NCBI GenBank assembly: GCA_032622095.1
Contig: CP136068.1
Location: forward strand, 187,787,309 to 187,851,308
Origin: Siphonodentalium dalli
Taxonomy: Eukaryota > Mollusca > Scaphopoda > Gadilida > Siphonodentaliidae
Direction: 5' to 3'
Length of the DNA stretch: 64,000 bases
Shown: piece by piece, positions 1-9,617 of the stretch
How the letters are laid out: each line of letters begins with the position of its first letter
How positions within the stretch are numbered: the stretch's first letter is position 1
Notes under the pieces: model-generated
Seen by the model: the letters and a program-made list of their open reading frames with translations, nothing else
Database searches by the model: none
Told to the model about the DNA's origin: nothing
Made by a program: the position numbers and the translations under genes

Positions 1-270
1 ATCACTTGAGATGGACAAAATCATTATAGTGGGGTACATGCCTACATGAATGTTTGAAACCTGGATGTCTCTTTTTGAACTTATAATATAATACATACAG
101 TTGCTATCGTATAATATAATACATACGGTTGCTATCGTACAGAGACTGTAGATGAATGTCGATGTGTAGAATGTGAAATGCCAGCTGAAAAAGAGAATAA
201 ATCTTTAAAATTCTGGCATGGTCAGGTTGTTAGAGGAGACATGTTAAAATTTGTGGATGGGAGGGGGGGT
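1..270. other. Unassigned AT-rich sequence with a short duplication
   Basis: No gene recognised. A 28-bp direct duplication is visible: 83-110 and 111-138 match except one base and contain the motif catacagttgctatcgt. Confidence 0.6.
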
Positions 271-709
271 CATTTCTACAGTGTTAAGGCCGACGGGGGA
301 GGGGGGTTCATTTCTACAGTGTTAAGGCGACGGGGGGAGGGGGGTTCATTTCTACAGTGTTAAGGCCGACGGGGGAGGGGTGTTCATTTCTACAGTGTTA
401 AGGCCGACAGGGGAGGGGTGTTCATTTCTACAGTGTTAAGGCAGACGGAGGAGGGAGGTTCATTTCTACAGTGTTAAGGCCGACGGGGGAGGGGGGTTCA
501 TTTCTACAGTGTTAAGGCCGACGGGGGAGAGGGGTTCATTTATACAGTGTTAAGGCCGACGGGGGAGGGAGGTTCATTTCTACAGTGTTAAGGCCGACGG
601 GGGAGGGGGGTTCATTTCTACAGTGTTAAGGCCGATGGGGGAGGGGGGATCATTTATACAGTGTTAAGGCCGACGGGGGAGGGAGGTTCATTTCTACAGT
701 GTTAAGGCC
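271..709. repeat. 38-bp minisatellite, about 11.5 units
   Basis: The motif catttctacagtgttaagg starts at 271, 309, 347, 385, 423, 461, 499, 537, 575, 613, 651 and 689, an exact 38-bp period without indels between those starts. Each unit ends in a purine run (gacgggggaggggggtt). Variation is by single substitution only (for example tttatac for tttctac at about 540 and 654). The short open frame across it is a by-product of the repeat. Confidence 0.95.
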
Positions 710-918
710 ATGCTTAATTAATTTTATGTTTAGTGTCATCCTTGAATTAAAGTTAAATTCTTGTCGAACTTCGTTGCACTAATGAAAATAGACACAGAAA
801 CAAAGAGGCAAATTGGGGGACTATATTTTCCATCACCAGCCAGAGCATGCACTACTGTCATATACGGTTGTGAAGCGTCTCAGCCAATGCAATAAATGTA
901 TGCATTTTGCAGCTTCCT
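710..918. other. Unassigned spacer
   Basis: No repeat structure or coding signal recognised between the 38-bp minisatellite and the first TTAA element. Confidence 0.5.
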
Positions 919-1470
919 TTAACCCTTTACCCAACAAACCGGCCAAATCCGGCCAAATAAAGCTTCAACAGCCTAAAATATCTTCGGTCTGTCTCAATAG
1001 AACCATACAAATATGGATATCATTGGAACCGGCTCCTTGACCACATTGTGATAGTTACAGTTATGCCCTGTGTCAATGCATTATTTTATATATGCGAGTC
1101 GACCATAGGTCGCATATATAAGAGAATGCATTGGCCTAACAATTTTTCATCATTTGTTATTATTTTTTACAATTTTACTAATTTTTTCAAATATTCGTTA
1201 ACAGACTTATTTTGTAGGTTTAGTGCCAGGGAATCTTACGTTTTTCATGGGCATCAAAATTATTACTATGAATACTTGGTGATAGTTTTGAGTTATATCA
1301 TGCCCCTAAGGTTTTATCCAGTTTGTTTTTAAATTTGCTATAGCATGCTTAGGCATAACCAAAAAAAATTCAACCCAAAAAAATCTAAAAAAAATAAACA
1401 AATTTAGGGACGATTTTACAGACCGTAAATTAGGGCCGATGAGATCGGCCCCTGGCACTGAAAGGGTTAA
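919..1470 (+). mobile_element. piggyBac-like MITE with two different end types
   Basis: The element body is 923-1466, flanked on both sides by TTAA (919-922, 1467-1470). It begins CCCTTTACCCAACAAACCGG and ends AAAGGG. The TTAA duplication with CCC..GGG termini is the signature of piggyBac-type transposons. The left end is the ACCCAACA type, while the right end is the GCCGAT..GGCACTGAAAGGG type seen at 14.8-15.2 and 28.7-28.9 kb, so this copy looks like a hybrid. It carries one (diverged) copy of the internal hairpin at about 1075-1135. No transposase frame is present; it is non-autonomous. Confidence 0.8.
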
Positions 1471-1535
1471 GGATATTGATTTATTAAAAAGGCACAAAGC
1501 TATAGTTTTTTTCATGTGACATACAAGATCTTCAA

Positions 1536-1735
1536 CTCGTTATGTTGGGATATAAGATTTTATGAAACTCGTTTCATAAATTTGATTCACAACTCATCTA
1601 CGACTCATTGTGAATGAAATATATCAAACTCGTTTCATAAAATCTTATATCCCAACATAACTCATTGCAGATCCTCTATATATAGGGGAGATCACTCTAT
1701 ATATCCCAACATAACTCATTGCAGATCCTCTATAT
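1536..1735. repeat. Inverted repeat with an adjoining direct duplication
   Basis: The left arm at 1536-1573 (tatgttgggatataagattt inside) has its reverse complement at 1627-1663. The stretch from tatatcccaacataactcat to cctctatat (about 1650-1688) is then repeated at about 1698-1735. No element family was recognised. Confidence 0.7.
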
Positions 1736-1915
1736 AGATCTGTTGTGAATAAATTCTAGTTTAATTCACAATAAGTTGTATGGTTGTCATATTTGCACAT
1801 ATAGAAGTCATGTGAGTTTGGCCGAGGTTGTCACATTCAAATGTTATGCCATCATTAAGTGGCGGTAAATTAATTGTTCAAAATTATAACGCAATATATT
1901 ACATGTATGTAGTCT

Positions 1916-2305
1916 TTAACCCTTTACCCCAACAGAACCGGCCAACTGGCCAAATAGCTTCACTCCTATATATCTGCGAGTCGTCCATAGGAAGCCTAGC
2001 ATATATAAGAGAATGCATTGGACCCTCCTTACCACATTTAAATTATAACAGTTATGCCATAGTGCCAATGCATTCTCTTATATATGCGAGGCGTCTCTTA
2101 TATATGCGAGGCGACCTATGGTCGACTCGCATATATAAGAGAATGCATTGGCACATGGCATAACTGTAACTATCACAATGTGGTCAAGGAGCCGGTTCCA
2201 ATGATATCCATATTTGTATGGTTCTATTGAGACAGACCGAAGATATTTTAGGCTGTTGAAGCTTTATTTGGCCAGTTTTGGCCGGTTTGTTGGGTAAAGG
2301 GTTAA
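1916..2305 (+). mobile_element. piggyBac-like MITE, CCCTTTACCC family
   Basis: The body is 1920-2301, with TTAA at 1916-1919 and 2302-2305. Left end CCCTTTACCCCAACAGAACC, right end TTGTTGGGTAAAGGG. The internal part contains rearranged copies of the cgcatatataagagaatgca hairpin. It also carries a 120-bp segment (accggctcc, tatccatatttgtatgg) shared with the copies at 8.5, 9.6 and 17.3 kb. No coding capacity. Confidence 0.85.
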
Positions 2306-2665
2306 TAGGCTGTGATTGCTTGGATTTTGCGCAGAATAACAAACAAACAATCCAAAATGATTTTAGTGAGATAGCCTTAATAAATATCTGTATGCTAAGA
2401 ATGAGTAAAATGGAAGTGGGGCTGTGACATCATGATCTTATAAATATGAACATGCCGTAATTAGCGGGAGTTTTGAATTACGCGATGTGATATCATTCTT
2501 TGAGCGTAACTAAGAAATGAGGTGTTTTATCGCACCATGGTTGATATGCTGAATATATTAACGGCCCGATTTGTTGTGGGCTTCCACTCCCTTAAAACCA
2601 TCTACCCTGAAGTTTTTTTCAAGGTTTTAAATTTTTCTGATAACCTGGGAGGCTGGTATGGGACA
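2306..2665. other. Unassigned sequence
   Basis: No gene recognised. The stretch at about 2580-2680 (ccatctaccctgaagttttt) resembles the ends of the fold-back at 12.7-13.0 kb, suggesting an old transposon fragment. Confidence 0.4.
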
Positions 2666-3102
2666 TTAAAGGGGTACTGTACGCCAAATGTTGTTGTTGG
2701 TTGAACCAAATAAAAGTTTTATTATAGGCATACTAGTCCCATATAATCATTTAAGTTATTGTATCATCGCTAGTCAGTGAGTGGCTTGAGTGTTCTCCCC
2801 GTATCATCATAATATTTTAAGCGATCGTGTGTGCGATCGGTTTAAAATCCAGTATCCCTCAATTACTGTTTTTGATTACGGTAATTCGTAATTTAATTGA
2901 CGCCATTTTATGGCTCCAGTCATAAATTCAATTTATATCAAATTATTAACTTTTAAATTATTAAATTTTAAGATAGCCTATTAACCTGAGCGTTTACAGA
3001 ATACATCTTCGACTCAAATTACTTATGTTTCTATATATTATCGATATTAGATCGTTGTTGTCACCGGAAATTTAATGAAAATGGCGTACAGTACCCCTTT
3101 AA
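2666..3102 (+). mobile_element. TTAA-flanked MITE with AGGGGTACTGTACGCC ends
   Basis: The body is 2670-3098 with TTAA on both sides (2666-2669, 3099-3102). The terminal inverted repeats AGGGGTACTGTACGCC / GGCGTACAGTACCCCT are perfect over 16 bp. TTAA duplications with purine-leading ends are compatible with Kolobok-type as well as piggyBac-type transposons, so the superfamily is open. A reverse-oriented relative is at 48869-49458 and a diverged one at 14412-14660. Confidence 0.85.
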
Positions 3103-3303
3103 CATATCATTATAGATACCCAGTGTCTCTTAACACAATCTTCAAACACATCTCTTATATAAATTCTTAACACTTCCATATCAAGAACCAAATCATACAA
3201 CAAGCAATCAAATACAACTGCGAGAAATCTCAACTGCCAAGCAACAAAAAGATCTACTTTAAATATGAATATCCTAAGAAATGGTTGACAAGCCACCAGT
3301 ACA

Positions 3304-3520
3304 TACAGTAATGCCCTAAATAATCGACTCATTAACCACAACAGAATTATGGGTAATTTTTCAGGATTTAGACGGAAATATTGATTGTTGCCATTCATTG
3401 GAAAGCTCTCACTGAGAGCTTTCCGATGAATGGCAACAAGCCATATTTCCGCCTAAATCCTGAAAAATTACCCATAATTCTGCTGTGGTTAAGGAGTCGA
3501 TTATTTAAGGCATTACTGTA
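3304..3520. mobile_element. Palindromic TA-flanked MITE (Tc1/mariner-like), intact
   Basis: The body is 3306-3518, ends CAGTAATGCC / GGCATTACTG, flanked by TA on both sides. The whole element is a near-perfect palindrome with its centre at about 3412 (gctctcactgagagc). TA target duplication and CAGT termini are typical of Tc1/mariner MITEs. Six relatives occur in this window: 4366, 6497, 8979, 10494, 21603 and 29903. Confidence 0.9.
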
Positions 3521-4135
3521 CTTCGCAAGTAACTAATAATAGCAAGAATAATAAACAAGCACCAGAGGCAAATTACCCATTGAAAATGACAACAATGTTC
3601 AATGTTAATGGATTAGTAGACTTTGAGCTCAAAATGCGGCCAACCTACTAGCAATAAGGCCAAAATTAATATATTGTTTGTTTGTCCACACCCCTACCCA
3701 AAAATGTTCAGGTGGGTAGGTAGGTAGGGATTTTTTTTTTTTTTTTGCAAGGTGGAATGGCATACTAAGGGTCCCCTCCATCAATATTAATAAATAGTCA
3801 GGGGATTATTATAAATTTGATAACAAATTAAAAATTTAATAGTTGGAAAAACACAAGAACAATAAATAATTATGCTGTTCAGTCACAGTTGCTGGAGTTT
3901 CTGACCGAAAATGAGCTTCTCAAACAACATACGACTACTAAAAAAAAAAAATTTAATTAAAAAATATTTGGAATTTTTTTTTTAGCGATCTGAATAAAAG
4001 AATTTCCAGTCGGGCGTTAAAATCGAGTCGGTCGTGGGGGAGGACAAACAAATACCTTTTTAATTATGGCCTAATTATGATGTTTATAAATTTAAATGTA
4101 TTATATGAATATACGGTGACTAAGGGTCAGAGTGA
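3521..4135. other. Unassigned AT-rich sequence
   Basis: No gene recognised. Contains a poly(T) tract at about 3729-3746, a poly(A) tract near 3941 and a short gtaggtaggtaggga run near 3717. Confidence 0.5.
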
Positions 4136-4365
4136 CTCATTCGGCCAATACATGATGATGATGATATGCGCATCTCCCATAGGAAGCCTGGCCCATGCAT
4201 ATATAAGAGAATACATTGGCCTAACAATATTTACCTTGATCTTGTAAGCCAGTGCATTCTCTTGTATATGCGAGGCTCACTATGGGGGACTCGGACATAT
4301 AAGAGAATGCACTGGCACAGGATTTTAATGCTGCACCAGCTCAGCCCCCATCATGAAAGGGTTAA
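4136..4365 (+). mobile_element. Diverged TTAA element, 'gctgcaccagc' end type, left end lost
   Basis: The right end aatgctgcaccagctcagcc...catgaaaggg (ending 4361) is followed by TTAA (4362-4365). Two diverged copies of the gagaatgcattgg hairpin cassette lie inside (4200-4320). The same right-end sequence occurs at 16.6-16.77 kb and, as fragments, at 19.57, 21.30 and 37.28 kb. No clear left terminus was found. Confidence 0.6.
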
Positions 4366-4488
4366 CCACAGATCATTCATTGAGAGCTTTCCGATGAATG
4401 GCAACAAGCCATATTTCCGACAAAATCCTGAAAAATTACCCATAATTCTGCTGTGGTTAAGGAGTTGATTATTTAGGGCATTACTGTA
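4366..4488. mobile_element. Half copy of the palindromic TA MITE
   Basis: Right arm only (gagctttccgatgaatggca ... ggcattactg, ending 4486, followed by TA). It starts inside the arm at the ttaaccacag site, directly abutting the TTAA end of the preceding element. That is the position expected if the TTAA element had inserted into this MITE's own internal TTAA. Confidence 0.75.
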
Positions 4489-4552
4489 CTCCATTGTGTT
4501 CTGGGCATACATGTGTTCTGGGCATTTTTTATTTTTTTTCCTCCCGTGGTTT

Positions 4553-4568
4553 GGGGGGGGGGGGGGGG
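4553..4568. repeat. Poly(G) tract, 16 bp
   Basis: Uninterrupted run of 16 G. Similar G or C runs of 10 or more recur at about 33251, 33702, 34839, 35459, 36443, 36970, 39400, 40190, 40327, 53715 and 56500. Confidence 0.9.
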
Positions 4569-4681
4569 CTAGGCCCGGGATGGTCGAAAGGGCCAAAAGG
4601 CCCTTTCCTTCACCCCTCATGATTTTGCCATTTATTTAGAACAAAACTAAAAAAAAAAGAGCATTTTATGTTGTTAGATTA

Positions 4682-5080
4682 TTATCTTTTTTTCTTCGGG
4701 TGCTGTTTTTCCGAAGACGATTGTGGAGATGGTGGGGTCGTCTGTGAATCCTGGTAGGCTCTGCATTGCGCTAAAGCTGGATCCGCCTGTGCTTGCATTC
4801 TGTCAATTCTGGCATTTGTTTTTGATGTTTGGCCAGGAGCAGGGGGTGTTGGTTCCTGCTCCTCTTCCGCGATGCAGTCGGGGGACACCGGAGGTCTCGG
4901 TGTCGGTGGATTGTAGTCCTCCGCTGCATCCGGGTCAGGAGACGGTGGTAAAGGTGGCAAAGTCTCCATCCGTACAACAAAGTTGGCGGCAGGGACAGCC
5001 GGGGTGACGTCGGCGACCCTCTCGTTTACGCTGTTGGTGTTGGTAGCCGACGCATCGACAGTGGGCTGTTGTTCTTGCAC
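4682..5080 (-). CDS. Candidate 3'-terminal exon: proline-rich tail ending KKKR
   Basis: About 132 codons are open on the minus strand, more GC-rich than the surroundings. The frame is bounded upstream by a TAG at about 5100 and has no in-frame ATG, so it looks like a terminal exon rather than a whole gene. The product is low-complexity: acidic and proline-rich in the middle (LPPLPPSPDPDAAEDYNPPT), basic at the end (EKQHPKKKR). The last four residues, KKKR, satisfy the KKXX pattern used for ER retrieval of membrane proteins. An AATAAA signal lies about 45 bases past the stop (4636-4631). No convincing splice acceptor was found; a possible AG is at about 5090. The family is not recognised. It is on the same strand as the ceramide synthase and could be the cytosolic tail of an ER protein, but no link is shown. 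Confidence 0.35.
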   Translation of the reverse strand: MQEQQPTVDASATNTNSVNERVADVTPAVPAANFVVRMETLPPLPPSPDPDAAEDYNPPTPRPPVSPDCIAEEEQEPTPPAPGQTSKTNARIDRMQAQADPALAQCRAYQDSQTTPPSPQSSSEKQHPKKKR

Positions 5081-5101
5081 AGAGGTATTCTGGGCATCCT
5101 A

Positions 5102-5440
5102 GTGTATGTACATATATATAGGGGACTGGTAATTTACACAGAGAGCTTACTCCACATGTATCCTGATGTATGTAAATAGGGGACTGGTAATTTACACACA
5201 GGCTACAGATTAGTGATGCTCAGAGAATTAACAACCCACCAGCAATTAAATCTTTGAAAGGCCATATTTAATATCATTTCACTTAACATTTCGGAGTTGT
5301 TAGCTTTAATAACCATAACAACCTCCATTGATAAGTTGGTAAAATGGCCTCTCCCTCACACCAATTATACAGAAATGTAGAATACATGGTAAAATGGCTT
5401 CTCCCTCACACCAATTATACAGAAATGTAGAATACATGCA
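5102..5440. repeat. Two short tandem duplications
   Basis: The segment with ggggactggtaatttacaca is repeated at about 5122 and 5175. Farther on, a 50-bp unit (aaaatggc..ctccctcacacc) is duplicated at 5339-5388 and 5389-5438. Confidence 0.75.
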
Positions 5441-5473
5441 TCCTGAAGTGTGCAATATTGAATTTCCCAATAT

Positions 5474-5727
5474 CAAGCCTTGAAATAGGGTGTCTGTCAT
5501 TTGCAGAATGAGGTCCCCAGAGGGTGAATTTAGTGATGCTACCCCGCATAGCGGGCTAGCATCACCAAATTCACCCTCTGGGAACCTCATTCTGCTGAAG
5601 TGTAAGCAGAATGAGGTCCCCAGAGGGTGAATTTGGTGATGCTAGCCCGCTATGCGGGGTAGCATCACTAAATTCACCCTCTGGGGACCTCATTCTGCAA
5701 ATGACAGACACCCTATTTCAAGGCTTG
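5474..5727. mobile_element. Near-perfect 254-bp palindrome of the GCAGAATGAGG hairpin family
   Basis: The left arm 5474-5596 and right arm 5605-5727 are reverse complements with very few mismatches. Each arm is itself a hairpin (gcagaatgaggtccccagag ... ctcattctgc, centred on the ccgcatagcgg loop). The outcome is a palindrome of palindromes with an 8-bp centre. Related hairpins are at 10244, 11893, 13935, 14236 and 15461. It is probably a fold-back or MITE end pair. Confidence 0.85.
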
Positions 5728-5837
5728 CTCAATATCTGTTTTCTTCCCTGACAGGCCTAAAAATTATGGTGCCGGACATTGGTATATCCTTCATACATGA
5801 ATACAAGAAACCACACCCCCTCCATTCTCCATATGTT

Positions 5838-6285
5838 TTAGGGTTAGGGTTAGTATAGAGTTAGGGTCAGGGTCATGGTCAGGACTAGGGTTAGTGTTAG
5901 GGTTAGGGTTAGGGTTAGGGTCAGGGCTGGGGTTAGGGTTAGGGTTAGGATTAGGGTTAGTGTTAGAGTTATGGTCAGGGTTAGGGTTAGGGTTAGGGCT
6001 TGGGTCAGGGTTAGAGTTATGGTCAGGGTTAGGGTTAGGGTTAGGGTTAGGGTCAGGGTTAGGGTTATGGTCAGGGTTATGGTTAGGGTTATGGTCAGGG
6101 TTAGGGTTAGGGTTATGGTTAGGGTTAGGGTTAGGGTTAGGGTCAGGGTTAGGGTTATAGTTAGGGTTAGTGTTAGGGTCAGGGTTAGGGTTAGGGCTTG
6201 GGTCAGGGTTAGGGTTAGGGTTTGGGTCAGGGTTAAGAGTTAGTGTTATGGTCAGGGTTAGGGATTGGGTCAGGGTTAGGGTTAA
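5838..6285 (+). repeat. Degenerate interstitial telomeric (TTAGGG)n block
   Basis: About 450 bp of hexamers based on TTAGGG, mixed with TCAGGG, TTATGG and TCATGG variants and a few indels. TTAGGG is the telomere unit of molluscs and vertebrates. The block is internal, flanked on both sides by ordinary MITE-bearing sequence, so it is an old interstitial array and not a chromosome end. The long open frames here (VRVRV, GLGLG) are artefacts of the repeat. Confidence 0.9.
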
Positions 6286-6496
6286 TGCTGGTGTTTCACA
6301 TCACTTAAAAAATAATAACAAATATTTTCAGAACAACCAACCAACATGTATATTCAGGTTAAAATGCCATATTAAATCAAACAGATTATCATGTGATCAC
6401 TGATTGTAGAAACAGTTTAAGAGACCAGAGAGTAAAGGCAAGGATTTTTTCTGCAGATTGAAGTCCGCTCCACCATAATTACATTCTGATGAGAGT
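6286..6496. other. Unassigned sequence
   Basis: No gene or repeat recognised. Confidence 0.5.
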
Positions 6497-6702
6497 TACA
6501 GTGATGCCCTAATTAATCGACTCCTTAACCACAGCATAATTATGGGTAACTTTTAAGGATTTAGTCGGAAATAAGGCTTGTTGCCATTCATCGGAAAGAG
6601 CTTTCCGATGAATGGCAACAAGCCATATTTCCGACTAAATCCTGAAAAGTTACCCATAATTCTGCTGTGGTTAAGAAGTGGATTATTTAGAGCATTACTG
6701 TA
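6497..6702. mobile_element. Palindromic TA-flanked MITE, intact
   Basis: Body 6499-6700, ends CAGTGATGCC / AGCATTACTG, with TA on both sides. Slightly shorter than its relatives, because the central gctctc..gagagc is reduced to gaaagagctttc. Confidence 0.88.
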
Positions 6703-7217
6703 TATTCTGGCTCTGTGTATTCTAATGTGGGTGTCGATGGTGTTGAGTTGTAATTTCAGGGGTCAGCTGGCATTTTTATTGATATAAGATATTCATTGCA
6801 TCTATTTACACAAGGAATGTTAATGTTGTTGCTGCTCTACACTAACACTTGCTATTCAACTCCTGTATATTATACACTGCTCTGTATAAATAACTTTTAT
6901 ATATATCAATATCTTAGCCGGATCTGTTGACATGATGTAGGCATACTAATGACAGTCTACGGAATTTTGGGGATAGGTCCATAGTCCTTTATACATGTAT
7001 TCCCAAAATTCAAGTCAATAAACGCTGTACCCAAAATATAGAAATGTGACAAAGAATGGAATTTTTTCCATTGGATAGCTGTGATTATAGGTGTAAATGT
7101 TTTCCATAGGCATCGTGCAAAAGTTTTAGTGTATTCTGTTTACAACATAAATCCTAGGTCCAGAATTTTCTTCAAGTCTGAAGATTGACATTTGAGGTAA
7201 CTTTTTATGCAAAAAAA
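6703..7217. other. Unassigned AT-rich sequence
   Basis: I see no coding, repeat or RNA signal. Confidence 0.5.
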
Positions 7218-7516
7218 TTGTGTCTGACGGGCAGGGAATTTAATTGTATCTGACGTGCAGGGAATTTAATTGTATCTGACGGGCAGGGAATTTAATTGTA
7301 TCTGACGGGTAGGGAATTTAATTGTATCTGACGGGCAGGGAATTTAATTGTATCTGACGGGCAGGGAATTGTATCTGACGGGCAGGGAATTGTATCTGAC
7401 GGGCAGGGAATTGTATCTGATGGGCAGGGAATTGTATGACGGCCAGGGAATTGTATCTGACGGGCAGGGAATTGTATCTGACGGGCAGGGAATTGTATCT
7501 GACGTGCAGGGAATTT
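7218..7516. repeat. Two-period minisatellite (26-bp then 21-bp units)
   Basis: The core gtatctgacgggcagggaatt is repeated about 13 times. The first units are spaced 26 bp (ctgacg at 7224, 7250, 7276, 7302, 7328, 7354) because they carry a ttaat extension. From about 7354 on the spacing is 21 bp, with the extension lost. This looks like spread of a 5-bp deletion variant through half the array. Confidence 0.92.
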
Positions 7517-8518
7517 GCCTTTTAATCTTGTGTTTTCGTAACTAGTGACAGAACAGCATTAAAAATATAATGTCATTTTTCAGATCACACAACAAGATTC
7601 AAACTTCACTAGAAAGGATTAATTCCTGTGCCAATGGTTATTTTACATATGGGAATTTATACGGAAGATATGTGATGTATTTTTATGCTAAAAACACACA
7701 TAAGGCTATACAGGTATTTCTGCGATCAAGATTTCACCCAATTTGCAGGATCCCCAAATTTATTTACTTCAAATGTTATCATTAAAGGCCCACTTAATTT
7801 TCTAAGACTTCCCCGTTATTTACCCCAGAATGCATCATAATTCACAACCAGAATGAAATTAAGCACAGAACACACATCGTTACCTTGACAAAAACAACAT
7901 GTTCACAGTTTATTACACTGGATAAGTTGATAATACAATGTTTTGGAGCTTCATCTTTCAAATGGTATATAACATGGAAAATGATGTATATAATGTGATA
8001 TGGGGATTAAATGAGAGGCCGATCACGATCGGCAGATGTTAACCCATCCCTTGGCGATAAAAATTTACTATGATCGGAATCATAAACGAGAGTTTTGGTG
8101 TTGAATTATATGAGTATACTGTATGTACTATTATAGACAAATGTATATAACACAAATATTGGAATGTATGGGTCACTGGCATTTATATAAGAGAATGCAC
8201 TGGTACAAGATATGTAATGCTAAACCACCACAGCCTTGGGTTAAATGTGAAAGGTGTGACCTGAACATGGAATACTTGGGTTAAGAGAGTCCAAGTCTAC
8301 TGCTAATATCATGTGATGTTTATTGTTGAATCTTTATTTTAAATTAGATACCATAGCCTTCTTTATCAGATTATTTGCACATTGGCATAAGAGACATCAG
8401 AAAATGATATAGCCTTATCAATAGCTAAGTAGTCCAAAGGCATGGCATAAAATTGGTGAATTGGATTTAATGTTGCTCCAAACAGATTTACAGGTACATA
8501 ACAAGATTTTGGACCGAT
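7517..8518. other. Unassigned sequence with a hairpin-cassette fragment
   Basis: No gene recognised. At about 8175-8250 there is a diverged fragment of the TTAA-element cassette (tataagagaatgcactgg, then gctaaaccaccacagcc). Confidence 0.5.
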
Positions 8519-8908
8519 TTAACCCTTTACCCAACAGAAGGGCCCTGTGCCAATGCATTCTCTTATATATGCGAGTCGACCATAGGTCGCCTCGCATATA
8601 TAAGAGAATGCATTGGCTTAACACATTAAAAATTATAAAATTGTTAAAGAATGTAAGAAAAAAATGGTAAAAAAAGATTTTTTTTAGGCCAATGCATTCT
8701 CTTATATATGCGAGGCGACCTATGGTCGACTCGCATATATAAGAGAATGCATTGGCACAGGGCATAACTGTAACTATCACAATGTGGTCAAGGAGCCGGT
8801 TCCAATGATATCCATATTTGTATGGTTCTATTGAGACAGACCGAAGATATTTTAGGCTGTTGAAGCTTTATTTGACGGTTTTGGCCGGTTTGTTGGGTAA
8901 AGGGTTAA
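8519..8908 (+). mobile_element. piggyBac-like MITE with two opposed hairpin cassettes
   Basis: Body 8523-8904 (382 bp) flanked by TTAA. Ends CCCTTTACCCAACAGAAGGG and GTTTGTTGGGTAAAGGG. Two 67-bp hairpins lie inside (8550-8616 and 8689-8755). Each has arms ccaatgcattctcttatata / its complement and a tiny loop (cgaccataggtcg), and the second is the reverse complement of the first. A 120-bp unique segment (accggctcc..ccgaagatat) fills the right side. No transposase. The copy at 9618 is nearly identical but inverted. Confidence 0.9.
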
Positions 8909-8978
8909 ATCTTTGGAGAAATCACCCGATTCAATCAAAGCTTCAATTTTAAGCAAATTCAGTCACAATACTGTCACA

Positions 8979-9099
8979 TACAGTAATGCCCTAATTAATC
9001 GACTGCTTATCCACAGCAGAATTATGGGTAACTTTTCAGGATTTAGTCGGAAATATGTCTTGTTGCCATTCATCGGAAAGCTCTCCCCGAGATCAACCA
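8979..9099. mobile_element. Half copy of the palindromic TA MITE (left arm)
   Basis: Starts at TA-CAGTAATGCC (8981), runs through the left arm and stops at the centre (ctctccccgag), where unrelated sequence begins. Confidence 0.85.
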
Positions 9100-9617
9100 A
9101 TCCCAACTATAGTTTCAACAGGAAACCAAGAAAACCAAAATGTCGAAAAATGTCATCACGGACAGACAGACAGACAGACAGACAGTAAGACGACCAAAAA
9201 AGATAATATGTCCCGTGTTTTTAAAAGGTCGAATAAAAATGGCATACTAGTACTTTTGAATTTGGAACAGAGGCCTGTATTCAGCCCGTAGTGTTAACAA
9301 GGAAAATCCCTGTCAAAATAATGTCAATTTATCAAAGGTGAAAAAAAATGTAACTAACTACCCATAGTGTCCATTTATCAAAGGTGAAAAAAAAAACATT
9401 TCCTTTATGAGGCCTAATGCGAATACAATAAAAATAATTGGCATGAATGATGAACGAAGTATCCCCATTGTACAGAGCGATCTATGAATCAGAGGATGAA
9501 GATATGATTGAATAGATTCACCTTGCGGCCAGAGGACAACCGTATGAATTATTAACTTATCTACCATCAGTATCAGTAGTAACATTGTTATGGTGTGACC
9601 TCAATGCTCCTTCAGGC
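9100..9617. other. Unassigned sequence with a (GACA)n microsatellite
   Basis: A gacagacagacagacagaca run lies at about 9161-9187, followed by agacgacc. It resembles the 3' part of the gacgg-type interspersed repeat seen at 11.8 and 16.3 kb. Otherwise nothing recognised. Confidence 0.5.

Noticed and set aside
5875-6243. VRVRV / GLGLG open frames
   Set aside because: Translation of degenerate TTAGGG repeats.
8418-8780. 120-codon minus-strand open frame
   Set aside because: Falls largely within the MITE at 8519-8908 and reads through its hairpin cassettes. Similar frames appear in each copy.
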